The notes: generated from the letters alone by a model not told the origin. 64,000 bases of DNA from Ga0077555 sp046154645 (GCA_046154645.1 JBJXDZ010000129.1:145505-209504), one strand, 5' to 3'. Shown: positions 53,393 to 61,582, counted from the stretch's first letter. Program-made: numbers and translations.

Positions 53393-54739
53393 ATGGGGAT
53401 TGCGGGCATGACTGAGACGAGCGGAAAACAGCCGTCCCACGCGACGGAGCCTGGACCGGCGTCGCGACTGCGAGGGCTGGCGGGCCTGTTGGCGCGGGTG
53501 GTGCACATCGAGCCGGCCGAGCGGGCCGCCGTGCTGTGGTCGTTCGCCTATTTCTTCTCGGTGCTGTGTGCCTATTACATCATTCGCCCGTTGCGCGACG
53601 AGATGGGGGTTACCATCACTAAGGCCGGCGGCAGTCTGGAGTGGCTGTTCGTCATCGTCTTCATCGTCATGCTGGCGGCGGTGCCGGTGTTCGGCTGGGT
53701 GGTGTCCAACTTTGCCAGGAAGCGCGTGGCGCCGGTCATCTACATCTTCTTCATGCTCAATCTCGGTGTGTTCTGGCTGCTGCTCAAGGGATCGTCGAGC
53801 CCGCTTGTGGCATCGGCCTTTTTCGTGTGGGTGAGTGTCTTCAATCTGTTCGTCGTGTCGCTGTTCTGGTCGGTGATGGCGGACCTGTGGAGCAGCGGCG
53901 AAGCCAAGCGTCTCTATGGCTTCATTGCCGCTGGCGGCAGTGCCGGCGCCTTCACCGGCCCACTGATTACGCAAAGCCTGGTGCACAGCGTCGGCACCGC
54001 CAATCTGCTGCTCATTTCGGCCCTGTTTCTCGGACTGGCGCTGGTTTGCATCTGGTCGCTGCGTGGGTTGATCGGCGAGGGCAAAAGCGCAGACAGCGAT
54101 GCACCTGCTGGCAGCGGCATCATCGACGGCATGCTGCGCGTGGCCAAGGATCCCTACCTGTTCAGGATTGCGCTGTGGGTGATGATCGCCAACCTGATCT
54201 CGACCTTCTTCTATTTCGAGCAGGCGCGCATCGTTGGCGCCGCACTGCCTGAGCGCGTCGATCGGGTGCAGCTGTTTGCGCGCATGGACCTCACCGTGAG
54301 TGTGTTGACCATTGCGGCGCAGTTGCTGATTACGGGCAACGTGCTGAAGCGGCTCGGAGTGGGCCTCAGTGTTGCGGCTTTGCCGGCAAGCGCGGTGGTC
54401 GGACTGGCGGCCATCGCCATCTCGCCCACGCTGTGGGTGATCGTGGCCGTGATCGTCATCGAACGGGCAATCGGCTTCGCCATTTCGAACCCCGGTGCGC
54501 GTGTGCTCTACACGGTGGTGGAGCCCGAGGACAAGTACAAGGCGCAGAACTTCATCGACACGGTCGTCTTTCGCGGCGGCGATGCGGCGAGCGGGTGGGT
54601 GTTCAGCGGCCTCGGCAAGGCGCTGGGCCTTGCCACATCGTACATGGCGCTGGTCACAATTCCGTTTGCGCTGGCCTGGTTCTGGCTCAGTCTGCGGCTC
54701 GGGACGGCGCAGGAGCAGCGGGCGGCACGCAAGCCTTAG
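53393..54739 (+). CDS. ATP/ADP-carrier-like (NTP/NDP exchange-type) MFS transporter
   Basis: 448 residues, about 12 membrane helices. Segments such as SFAYFFSVLCAYYIIRPLRDEMGV, YGFIAAGGSAGAFTGP and the C-terminal KYKAQNFIDTVVFRGGDAASGWVF resemble the NTP/NDP exchange family, known mainly from intracellular bacteria and plastids. Free-living rhizobial homologues exist, and their substrate is not settled. Starts at 53393 or 53408 are both possible. It follows the serine hydrolase on the same strand after 36 bases. Confidence 0.82.
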   Translation: MGIAGMTETSGKQPSHATEPGPASRLRGLAGLLARVVHIEPAERAAVLWSFAYFFSVLCAYYIIRPLRDEMGVTITKAGGSLEWLFVIVFIVMLAAVPVFGWVVSNFARKRVAPVIYIFFMLNLGVFWLLLKGSSSPLVASAFFVWVSVFNLFVVSLFWSVMADLWSSGEAKRLYGFIAAGGSAGAFTGPLITQSLVHSVGTANLLLISALFLGLALVCIWSLRGLIGEGKSADSDAPAGSGIIDGMLRVAKDPYLFRIALWVMIANLISTFFYFEQARIVGAALPERVDRVQLFARMDLTVSVLTIAAQLLITGNVLKRLGVGLSVAALPASAVVGLAAIAISPTLWVIVAVIVIERAIGFAISNPGARVLYTVVEPEDKYKAQNFIDTVVFRGGDAASGWVFSGLGKALGLATSYMALVTIPFALAWFWLSLRLGTAQEQRAARKP

Positions 54740-54934
54740 TCTTGGCCGGCGGCGCAACAGCGTGGCCCGGCCCCGGCACATCGACCGCACGTTGCATGTT
54801 TACTGCGGGACAGTGATGCCGCGCCGGCATTGCCGCCAATGGCGAATACGATTAGCCTCGCCCGTGAAGTGCGTGACCCCTGGGTCGCAAGCGTTGATGC
54901 GACCGATGCAGCTTGGCAGCGACAGAGAGGACTC

Positions 54935-55378
54935 ATGCCCCGCGCCAATTCCCGAATTCTGCTGGCGACCGCCGCTCTGGCGGCAGCCCTGGCCGTGCCT
55001 GCTCCCGTCTTCGCCGAGGGCGCAATTGCTGTCGGTATGCCCGCCGATGTCGCCAAAGAGGGCGTCGCGTTCGGCTGGGTCGTCGGTTCGGCGACGCGAC
55101 AGGATGCGGAGCGCACCGCCCTGAAGCAGTGCCATGATTTCAAGGATGCGCCGGAGAGCACTCGGGCCCTGTGCGCCGTCATGCGCACGTTCAAGAACGA
55201 GTGCTTCTCGATTGCGCTTGATCCCGAGCCGGGAACGCCGGGCGTGGGCTGGGCCATTCTGCCGACCCAGGCGGCAGCCGATTCCAAAGCCATGGCCGAC
55301 TGCCGCGCCACAGCCGGGCGAGGGCGCGAGTCCTATTGCCAGGTGACAGGCAATCGCTGCGACGGCTCGGCGAAGTAG
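54935..55378 (+). CDS. Secreted DUF4189-domain protein
   Basis: 147 residues from the ATG at 54935 after AGAGAGGA. The signal peptide is SRILLATAALAAALAVPAPVFA. The DUF4189-type core has AFGWVVGSATRQDAERTALKQC, VMRTFKNECFSIA and GWAILPTQAAADSKAMADCRATAG, with conserved cysteines that probably form disulfides. The family has no firm function. Frames reaching further upstream are not supported. It stands alone, about 195 bases after the transporter. Confidence 0.8.
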   Translation: MPRANSRILLATAALAAALAVPAPVFAEGAIAVGMPADVAKEGVAFGWVVGSATRQDAERTALKQCHDFKDAPESTRALCAVMRTFKNECFSIALDPEPGTPGVGWAILPTQAAADSKAMADCRATAGRGRESYCQVTGNRCDGSAK

Positions 55379-55397
55379 CTGATAGGGGGGCTGATTG

Positions 55398-55615
55398 GGG
55401 GACAGTCACCATTTCGGCGAGGCTGCCTCCCTTCCGGATCCCATGACGTTTGCAGCCGCCGGTTGCCATGCTGCGTGACGTGGCGGGCGTCATCCGGAAC
55501 GACGCTGCGAGCGGCACGCGGAACGGCGCGAAACAAAGGGAACGATCAGGGCCGCCAAGCGCTGCCATTCGCAGCTCGCGCCGGTTGTGGTGATTAAATG
55601 GTGGCTGTCTCTATT
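55398..55615. repeat. Left REP-like repeat pair flanking the two-gene island
   Basis: GGGGACAGTCACCATTT (55398-55414) and an inverted partner at 55596-55615 (AAATGGTGGCTGTCTCTATT) form a head-to-head pair. The same two motifs recur inverted at 56658-56755. The inner left copy encodes the last residues and stop of the 71-codon gene. Such sequences are typical REP elements moved by tyrosine transposases. Confidence 0.7.
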
Positions 55616-55809
55616 TTATTCATTTTATTCGATCCCGAATGCATCGGCAATTTCAACTGAGAGGCGACCCTCTGGGTCGATCCGCCCGCCTGGAAGTTTG
55701 TGGCGCCGTTGACATCCCAACCGGGAAGATGCCGCTCGAAGAGTGGAGCAAAATCCCTGGCAATCTCACGAGGAATGGTATCCATTCCCTGTATTGGCCC
55801 CCAGCCCAT
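55594..55809 (-). CDS. Small island protein of unknown function, coupled to the Imm11-like gene
   Basis: 71 residues. The ATG at 55809 lies two bases after the stop of the larger gene, with GAAGGAAG as ribosome site, so it is translationally coupled. Sequence: GWGPIQGMDTIPREIARDFAPLF and RHLPGWDVNG, with no known family. The last residues (KIETATI) are encoded inside the REP repeat, so the repeat may have cut off or replaced the original C-terminus. It could be a remnant of a longer gene. Confidence 0.55.
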   Translation of the reverse strand: MGWGPIQGMDTIPREIARDFAPLFERHLPGWDVNGATNFQAGGSTQRVASQLKLPMHSGSNKMNKIETATI

Positions 55810-55811
55810 GA

Positions 55812-56513
55812 TCAGACTTCCTTCAATTTGAAGTGCTTCGGCAGGCGCAAGCCTAAACGAGTGATTTCAGTGATCAACTGATTGGAGAAACAGACAAGCG
55901 CGCTCGACATGCGGCGCTCGCACCACAAGTGTGCGTTGCCGAAACTGTCCCTGCTCATCGCAAGTCTGGCCATGTGCCTTTTATCTTCCTCGTAGTGATA
56001 AAAACCGTCAATGCTACTATGCCCCCAAGAACCCGGATCACTTTTTTCTGGTAAAAAGCTATCGAGATATTGCCTGATCGCGATGACGAAATACTTCTTG
56101 GGATAGATCTTCTTCAACATCGTGATTTCGATAGGAGAGAAATGGTGCACCCCCGGCTCAACACTTTCGATGACGTTCTTTAAAGACTCATCAACAGCAA
56201 GAATCTGACCTGTGAGTTTAGTAAGGGCACCCAGGGAAACGTATTTCGTTTCGCACTCGAAACGCTTCGGTGCCTCGTGGGCGGCGATCGGACCAAAGGG
56301 GGGTATGCCTTCGTGCTTCAGGCCGGGTTCAGTTATGAGATTCATCGCCGCATAATAGATGTATTGTGCGGCAATGGGCGGCTCGAAAAGCGCCTTTCGC
56401 TCGGCAGACATTTGATTGTCAAAGTAAGCGGTTAGCTCGTCCTTCCACCCGACATAGTTGCCGTCAGGAAAGAATTCGCCGAACTTTCCGGGCAATGCCA
56501 TTCCCCAAACCAT
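55812..56513 (-). CDS. Imm11 (DUF1629)-like protein of the lower-GC island
   Basis: 233 residues from the ATG at 56513 after AAGGAGG; an in-frame extension to 56849 is not supported. The sequence has FPDGNYVGWKDELTAYFDNQM at the start and ends NAHLWCERRMSSALVCFSNQLITEITRLGLRLPKHFKL, a pattern like the Imm11/DUF1629 immunity proteins of polymorphic toxin systems. The match is by eye only. Lower GC and more Lys/Ile/Tyr codons than the neighbours suggest recent transfer. No toxin gene is present nearby. Confidence 0.6.
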   Translation of the reverse strand: MVWGMALPGKFGEFFPDGNYVGWKDELTAYFDNQMSAERKALFEPPIAAQYIYYAAMNLITEPGLKHEGIPPFGPIAAHEAPKRFECETKYVSLGALTKLTGQILAVDESLKNVIESVEPGVHHFSPIEITMLKKIYPKKYFVIAIRQYLDSFLPEKSDPGSWGHSSIDGFYHYEEDKRHMARLAMSRDSFGNAHLWCERRMSSALVCFSNQLITEITRLGLRLPKHFKLKEV

Positions 56514-56657
56514 CTTTCGATCCTCCTTGAATTTGACAGCGGTTGCGCCACCAGGCCGATGAACTTCGGCCCGCACGCTACAGTGCGCTATAGAATTCCG
56601 CAGAGGGTCCTGATCGCTGCGGTCGCAACGCGTCAGATCCTTCCGCACCCCGATTGT

Positions 56658-56755
56658 AATAGGGACAGCCACCATTTGACCGTCAAGGAAGAATGGGATA
56701 GCGGATGGGGGAAATGTTGCGTGAGACGCCGACAGCTTTATTGGTGACTGTCCCC
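56658..56755. repeat. Right REP-like repeat pair flanking the two-gene island
   Basis: AATAGGGACAGCCACCATTT (56658-56677) matches the complement of the inner left copy with one mismatch. GGTGACTGTCCCC (56743-56755) is the exact complement of the outer left copy. The two are head-to-head, as on the left. The rest of 56514-56980 carries no gene. Confidence 0.7.
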
Positions 56756-56790
56756 ATTTGACGCATTTGTCATGTGGACAGGCGCGTAGG

Positions 56791-56808
56791 TGCCCGCCTG
56801 CGCGGGCA
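56791..56808. repeat. Palindrome TGCCCGC-N4-GCGGGCA
   Basis: A perfect 7-base inverted repeat of the kind common in proteobacterial REP sequences (within GGTGCCCGCCTGCGCGGGC). It lies beside the right repeat pair. A 14-base direct repeat (GCTATGGCGACGGC) follows at 56859-56872 and 56882-56895. No gene in this gap. Confidence 0.65.
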
Positions 56809-56980
56809 TGACGCTGGTGGGTGTCGTTGGATAAGAGAACGAGCACCAATCTTCTGCGGCTATGGCGACGGCTAGCAGACAGCTATGGCGACGGCGAACA
56901 TGTGCCGGCGCGGGTGCAGACCTCCTTGCAGACATCCGGACTACCCTCCCTGGAACAGCGCCCATAAAGGTGTCGCGCCC

Positions 56981-57466
56981 TCACCCTGGCTGGCCGAACT
57001 CGCCTGCCCTGAGCTTCCGCGCCAGCCGATCCAGCACGCCGTTGACGACTTTGGGTTCGTCGTCGGAGAGGAAGGCCTGCGCCACCTTGATGTATTCGGA
57101 GATGATCACACGGCCGGGCACGTCCGCGCGCTCCATCAGTTCGAACACGCCAGCGCGCAGCACGGCGCGCAGAATGGAATCGATGCGGTTGAGCCGCCAG
57201 CCCTGCGCCAATTGCTGATCGATCATCGGGTCGATTTCGCGCTGCCGGCGCACGACGCCCTTGACCACGTCGGTGAAATAGCCCTGGTCGGCGTCCTTGA
57301 GGTTCTGGTCCTCGGCATCGGGACCGAAACGCAAGGTCATGAACTCGGCGATGAGATCGGTGAGATCGGTGCCGGCCAGATCCATCTGGTAGAGCGCCTG
57401 CACGGCGGCCACGCGCGCGGCCGAGCGCGGCGCCAGCGGCAAGTGTTTTTCGCCTGGGGGTTTCAT
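56981..57466 (-). CDS. nusB: Transcription antitermination factor NusB
   Basis: 161 residues from the ATG at 57466, which overlaps the ribH stop as ATGA. Typical segments: RSAARVAAVQALYQMDL, DQGYFTDVVKGVV and the C-terminal VPGRVIISEYIKVAQAFLSDDEPKVVNGVLDRLAR. NusB with NusE (S10) binds BoxA RNA and supports antitermination of rRNA operons. It closes the rib run, which is standard in many alphaproteobacteria. Confidence 0.95.
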   Translation of the reverse strand: MKPPGEKHLPLAPRSAARVAAVQALYQMDLAGTDLTDLIAEFMTLRFGPDAEDQNLKDADQGYFTDVVKGVVRRQREIDPMIDQQLAQGWRLNRIDSILRAVLRAGVFELMERADVPGRVIISEYIKVAQAFLSDDEPKVVNGVLDRLARKLRAGEFGQPG

Positions 57467-57978
57467 GCCGCGCTGTCGACGAACTGGCGTCGGATCTCGA
57501 TCAACCGTAGGCAAGCCCGCGCCGCGTCGCCACCCTTGCCGCCGTCTGGCGCCGACGCGCGTTCCTTGGCCTGCGCCATGGTGTCGACGGTGAGGATGGC
57601 GTTGCCGACCGGGGCGCCGAAGCCGACGGCGATGTCCATCAGCCAGCGGTTGGACTCGTTGCAGACCACCTCGAAATGGTAAGTCTCGCCGCGAATGACG
57701 CAGCCGAGCGCAATCGCACCCTCGAACACCTTGGCATGATCGCCGCTCTCGTCGTCGAAGCGGCCAGCCTCCACGGCAGTGGCCAGCACCTGCGGGATCT
57801 CCAGGGCACCGGGCACGCCGATGCGCTCATAGGTGCAGCCGTGGCTCTCCAGCACCGAGATGGCGCCGGCGGCCATGGTGTCGGCGAGATCCGCGTAGAA
57901 GCGGCCCTCGATGATCAGGATGTGCGCGCCGATGCGCTTGGTGGTGGGACCGCCCGCCGTGGATGCCTTGCCTGCCAT
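57463..57978 (-). CDS. ribH: 6,7-dimethyl-8-ribityllumazine synthase RibH
   Basis: 171 residues from the ATG at 57978; an upstream in-frame ATG at 58005 overlaps ribB. Motifs: IIEGRFYADLADTM, VPGALEIPQVLA, and GCVIRGETYHFEVVCNESNRWLM with the catalytic His. It joins 5-amino-6-ribitylamino-uracil with 3,4-dihydroxy-2-butanone-4-phosphate. It starts four bases after the ribB stop. Confidence 0.95.
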   Translation of the reverse strand: MAGKASTAGGPTTKRIGAHILIIEGRFYADLADTMAAGAISVLESHGCTYERIGVPGALEIPQVLATAVEAGRFDDESGDHAKVFEGAIALGCVIRGETYHFEVVCNESNRWLMDIAVGFGAPVGNAILTVDTMAQAKERASAPDGGKGGDAARACLRLIEIRRQFVDSAA

Positions 57979-57982
57979 GCGT

Positions 57983-59155
57983 CTACTCGATCTTTCTGGT
58001 GCCAACGATCTTCAGGCCATAGCCCTCGAGGCCGATATAGCGCGATTGCGGCTGGTTGGTCAGCAGGATCATTTCCTTGATGCCGAGATCGCGGAGAATC
58101 TGCGAGCCGATGCCGATCTCGACCAGGCGGCGCTCCTCGACCTTGCCTTTGGCCTGGGGCTGCGTGCGCTTGGCAATGCCGTCCGACACCGAGCGGGGCC
58201 GCAGATCGCGCAGCAGAACGACGACGCCACGGCCCTCCTTGGCGATCAATTCCATGCTCTTCTGAATGAGCGTGCCACGCGCGCCCTCGGTGCCGATGCC
58301 GAGCAGGTCGTTGGTGATGTTCACCGCGTGCACGCGCACGAGCACCGGACCGGGCTTGCGGAGATCGCCGAGGGAGAGTGCCAGATGCTCCACCGGCTCC
58401 ATCTTGGTCTCGTAGACGTGCATGTCGAAGGTGCCGCCGTAGACACTGTCGATGCGGGCGACGGAGGTTTCCTTGACGACGCGGTCGTGCTTCAGGCGGT
58501 AGGCGATCATGTCCTCGATGGTGCCGACCTTGAGCCCGTGGCGCTGAGCAAAGGCCACCAGATCCGGCATGCGCGCCATGGTGCCATCATCATTCATGAT
58601 CTCGCAGATGACGCCGGCGGGATAGAGCCCGGCCATGCGGCACAGGTCGACGGAGGCCTCGGTGTGGCCGGCACGCACGAGCACGCCGCCTTCGCGCGCC
58701 ACCAGCGGGAAGACGTGACCCGGCGAGACGATGTCGTGGGCGCCTTTCGAGGAGTCGATGGCGGTGGCGATGGTGCGGGCGCGGTCGCGGGCGGAAATGC
58801 CGGTGGCGATGCCTTCGCGGGCCTCGATGGAGACGGTGAAGGCGGTGCGGTTGCGGGCCTCGTTGTTGCGCGTCATGTATTCGAGGCGCAGATCGTTGGC
58901 GCGGCCCTCGGTCAGCGACAGGCAGATGAGGCCACGGCCGTGCTTGGCCATGAAATTGATGGCATCGGGCGTCGCCATCTGCGCGGGGATGACGAGATCG
59001 CCCTCATTCTCGCGATCCTCGGCATCAACGAGAATGATCATCCGCCCGTTGCGGAAGTCCTCGATGATGTCCTCGACGGGCGAGATGAAGCCCATGCCCT
59101 CGGCGTACTCGACGCGCGAAAGATCCGACGTCCGTGACGACCTGTCCGTGCTCAC
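57983..59155 (-). CDS. ribB: 3,4-dihydroxy-2-butanone-4-phosphate synthase with degenerate GTP cyclohydrolase II-like domain
   Basis: 390 residues from the GTG at 59155, chosen because it follows AGGAGCGAGC. The N-terminal DHBP synthase part is intact: DAEDRENEGD (44-53), SPGHVFPL, RAGHTEASVDL. The C-terminal part from about 225 has the GTP cyclohydrolase II layout (VLVRVHAVNITNDLLGIG, LRDLGIKEMILLTNQ), but the three zinc cysteines are replaced (N279, E290, A292). It should make the butanone precursor of riboflavin but not hydrolyse GTP. A separate ribA would be needed elsewhere in the genome. Confidence 0.93.
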   Translation of the reverse strand: MSTDRSSRTSDLSRVEYAEGMGFISPVEDIIEDFRNGRMIILVDAEDRENEGDLVIPAQMATPDAINFMAKHGRGLICLSLTEGRANDLRLEYMTRNNEARNRTAFTVSIEAREGIATGISARDRARTIATAIDSSKGAHDIVSPGHVFPLVAREGGVLVRAGHTEASVDLCRMAGLYPAGVICEIMNDDGTMARMPDLVAFAQRHGLKVGTIEDMIAYRLKHDRVVKETSVARIDSVYGGTFDMHVYETKMEPVEHLALSLGDLRKPGPVLVRVHAVNITNDLLGIGTEGARGTLIQKSMELIAKEGRGVVVLLRDLRPRSVSDGIAKRTQPQAKGKVEERRLVEIGIGSQILRDLGIKEMILLTNQPQSRYIGLEGYGLKIVGTRKIE

Positions 59156-59219
59156 GCGCTCGCTCCTGACCTGCCTTGCGGGTTCATCATGACGCCTGAT
59201 TGGGTGTGCCCACGCGGCT

Positions 59220-59816
59220 TCAGCGCTGGCCGAATTCGAGCAGACGCGCCACATAGCGCGCCAGCGGGTCGATCTCGATGTTCACCCGGTCGCCTGTCTT
59301 CTTGCGCCCCCACGTCGTCACCGTCAAGGTGTGGGGAATGAGGTTGATGCCGAAGCGGGCGCCGGAAACTTCGTTCACCGTCAATGACGTGCCGTCCAGG
59401 GCCACCGAGCCCTTCGGGGCGATGAAGCGCGCGAGCTCCAGCGGCACGTCGAAGGTGAAGCGGCGGGAGTCGCCGTCGGTGCGAATATCGGCGATCACTG
59501 CCGTGCCGTCGACATGGCCGGAAACAATGTGGCCGCCAAGCTCGTCACCGGCTTTCAGCGCCCGCTCCAGATTTATGCCCTGGCCCGGTTGCCAGCTGCC
59601 CAGCGTGGTTTTGGACAGCGTCTCGTTGGAGACGTCGAGGGTGTAGCGGCTTCCCTTGCCGTCGGCGACGACGTTGGTGACGGTCAGGCAGCAGCCGTCA
59701 TGGCAGATCGAGGCGCCGAGCAGGATGCCGTCTGCTGCATAGCTCGAGCGGATCGTGAACACGCCGCCCTGACGCGCGATCACCTCACCAACGTCCGAAA
59801 TGATGCCTGTGAACAT
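59220..59816 (-). CDS. ribE: Riboflavin synthase alpha-type
   Basis: 198 residues, beginning MFTGIISDVGEV and repeating the barrel pattern in the second half (NLERALKAGDELGGHIVSGHVDG, FDVPLELARFIAPKGSVALDGTSLTVNEV). Two lumazine-binding repeats dismutate 6,7-dimethyl-8-ribityllumazine to riboflavin. It is 64 bases upstream of ribB and 15 bases downstream of the thioesterase on the same strand. Confidence 0.95.
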   Translation of the reverse strand: MFTGIISDVGEVIARQGGVFTIRSSYAADGILLGASICHDGCCLTVTNVVADGKGSRYTLDVSNETLSKTTLGSWQPGQGINLERALKAGDELGGHIVSGHVDGTAVIADIRTDGDSRRFTFDVPLELARFIAPKGSVALDGTSLTVNEVSGARFGINLIPHTLTVTTWGRKKTGDRVNIEIDPLARYVARLLEFGQR

Positions 59817-59831
59817 GGCAGCCGATGCCTT

Positions 59832-60308
59832 TCAAACCTGCGGTCGCACGATCGGGTGGAAGCCCGCGTGATCGACAATCACACCCTTGGCGCCGGCCAG
59901 CAACTGGGCCCTGGCGCCATCAGGAATGGGATTGCTTTTCCAGCGCCCCGCCTGATCCACCACGTGCACATAGACGCCATCTGCGGCGACGATCACGTCG
60001 GGACCCTTGCCGGCCAAGCGCAGATCGAAATGCACCTCGAACGAGGTCTTGCCGATCCGGGTGACGAAGGTCGAAATCTCGAGCACGTCCTGGAAGCGGG
60101 CCGGCGCCATCCATTCCGTGACCTGCTTCTTGAGCTGGATCTCGAACGTGTTGTCGAACGGATCGCGCTCGGGCATCACGGCGGCCATGAACTCGGTGAT
60201 GGCGAGATCGAGGTAGTCACCGTAGCGCGCATTGAAGACCACGTGCTGGCTGTCGCAATCCTGGTAGCGGACGCGGACGTAGTGGCGGAACGGCGGCTGT
60301 TCAGGCAT
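59832..60308 (-). CDS. Hot-dog acyl-CoA thioesterase (YbgC/4HBT type) inside the rib run
   Basis: 158 residues. The 4HBT-type motif RVRYQDCDSQHVVFNARYGDYLDLAITEF contains the catalytic Asp. The rest is a single hot-dog fold ending in VHVVDQAGRWKSNPIP. It cleaves acyl-CoA thioesters. The ATG overlaps the ribD stop as TGATG, so it is translated with the rib genes although no riboflavin step needs it. It may be a local passenger or supply some related housekeeping step. Confidence 0.9.
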   Translation of the reverse strand: MPEQPPFRHYVRVRYQDCDSQHVVFNARYGDYLDLAITEFMAAVMPERDPFDNTFEIQLKKQVTEWMAPARFQDVLEISTFVTRIGKTSFEVHFDLRLAGKGPDVIVAADGVYVHVVDQAGRWKSNPIPDGARAQLLAGAKGVIVDHAGFHPIVRPQV

Positions 60309-61432
60309 CAGGGGGACTCGCGGGCATAGCGGCGAAGCTGATCGGATCCGAGCGCGCGAACGCCGGCGGGCTTGAGGTGATACGCGGCAAAGTGAGCGTC
60401 CGGATCGCCTTCGATCACGGACAACACGGGACCGGTTGCAACGCCGGCGCCATAGACGACACAGACTTCATCGGCAAAGCCTGCCCGCAGGAAGGCGCCC
60501 CAGACGGTCGGGCCGCCCTCGACCAGCAGGCGCGTGATGCCATTGCTGATCAGCGCATCGAGCAGGCCGTCGAGATCGAGCGTGTTGCCGTTGGCGCTGC
60601 CGATATCGAGCACGATGGCGCCACCCGCCTCATGCGGGGAGCGGTCGCGGTCGCCATCGTTGACGGCGGCGGCGATCCAGACCCGCGGCTTGGTGGTGTT
60701 CTGGCGGTAGACCTTGGCCGTTGCCGGCGTGCGCAGGCGCGTGTCGAGCACGATGCGGTCAGGCGAGCGCGCGGCCAGACCCGGCAGGCGACAGGTGAGC
60801 GCGGGATCATCGGCCATCACCGTGCCGGCGCCCACAAGAATGGCGTCGGCCTCGGCGCGCAAGAGGTGCGCATAGGCGCGCGCTTCCTCGCCCGTAACCC
60901 AGACCGGCGCGCCATCGCCGGCCGCAACCCGGCCCTTGGCGTCCAGCGCCAGCTTGAGCTGCACAAACGGGCGCGCCTCGGTGTGGCGATAGATGTGGCC
61001 AAGCGTCACCCACCGCGCCTCGTCGGCCCTGAGGCCCACGTCGACCTCGAGCCCAGCGGCGCGCAATTGGGCAAAGCCACGCCCCGAAACGATGCGATTG
61101 GGATCGGGGATGGCGCACACAACGCGGCGGATACCGCCCATCACCATGGCATCGGCGCAGGTCGGCACGCGGCCGGTGTGGGCGCACGGCTCGAGGGTGA
61201 CATACATGGTGCGGCCGCGGGCGCGATCACCGGCGCGGGCCAGGGCTTCTTTCTCGGCATGCGGGCGCCCGCCCGGCTGCGTCCAGCCCCGCGAGATCAC
61301 CTCGCCGGTGGCTTCGTCCGCGATCACGGCGCCGACGGCGGGATTGGGCGCAGTCGTGCCGATGCCGCGCCGCGCCATGCGAATGGCGATGCCCATCATG
61401 TGCCAATCGAAGCGCGCGCTCGCGTCTTTCAT
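60308..61432 (-). CDS. ribD: Bifunctional deaminase/reductase RibD
   Basis: 374 residues. The N-terminal deaminase has the zinc site H58-A-E60 and C83...C92 in LEPCAHTGRVPTCADAM. The C-terminal reductase begins about 150 (RPFVQLKLALDAKGRV) and has VGAGTVMADDPALTCRLPG and LLVEGGPTVWGAFL. It carries out the two steps after GTP cyclohydrolase in riboflavin synthesis. Confidence 0.95.
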   Translation of the reverse strand: MKDASARFDWHMMGIAIRMARRGIGTTAPNPAVGAVIADEATGEVISRGWTQPGGRPHAEKEALARAGDRARGRTMYVTLEPCAHTGRVPTCADAMVMGGIRRVVCAIPDPNRIVSGRGFAQLRAAGLEVDVGLRADEARWVTLGHIYRHTEARPFVQLKLALDAKGRVAAGDGAPVWVTGEEARAYAHLLRAEADAILVGAGTVMADDPALTCRLPGLAARSPDRIVLDTRLRTPATAKVYRQNTTKPRVWIAAAVNDGDRDRSPHEAGGAIVLDIGSANGNTLDLDGLLDALISNGITRLLVEGGPTVWGAFLRAGFADEVCVVYGAGVATGPVLSVIEGDPDAHFAAYHLKPAGVRALGSDQLRRYARESP

Positions 61433-61484
61433 CGCCTCGTGTCCGATTCGTAGGACTGGTCGGTCCTGGCCGTTCGCTTCGCGA

Positions 61485-61525
61485 GCGAGGCCAGCCTCGC
61501 GCTCCGCCGGAGGGATACCCTCCGG
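61485..61525. repeat. Two adjacent perfect palindromes between nrdR and ribD
   Basis: GCGAGGC-CA-GCCTCGC (61485-61500) and CCGGAGGG-ATA-CCCTCCGG (61507-61525) are both perfect. Both lie in the 150-base gap between nrdR and ribD and would form consecutive hairpins in the leftward transcript. They could weaken read-through or stabilise RNA. They do not match the FMN riboswitch. Confidence 0.7.
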
Positions 61526-61582
61526 ACCGCCCGCTCATTATGGACTAAGTGGTTCCTAGGCAAGCCCCGGCCAGGACTTTCA

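Noticed and set aside
52823..54790. 655-codon frame antisense to the serine hydrolase and transporter genes
   Set aside because: Shadow frame spanning two well-supported genes on the other strand; no recognisable features.
56514..56849. Upstream extension of the Imm11-like gene
   Set aside because: It reads through the REP repeats. The ATG at 56513 has a strong AAGGAGG site and begins the conserved-looking sequence.
55379..56980. Prophage remnant around the low-GC genes
   Set aside because: No integrase, structural or lysis genes and no attachment-site repeats at the tRNA. The flanks are REP-like instead.
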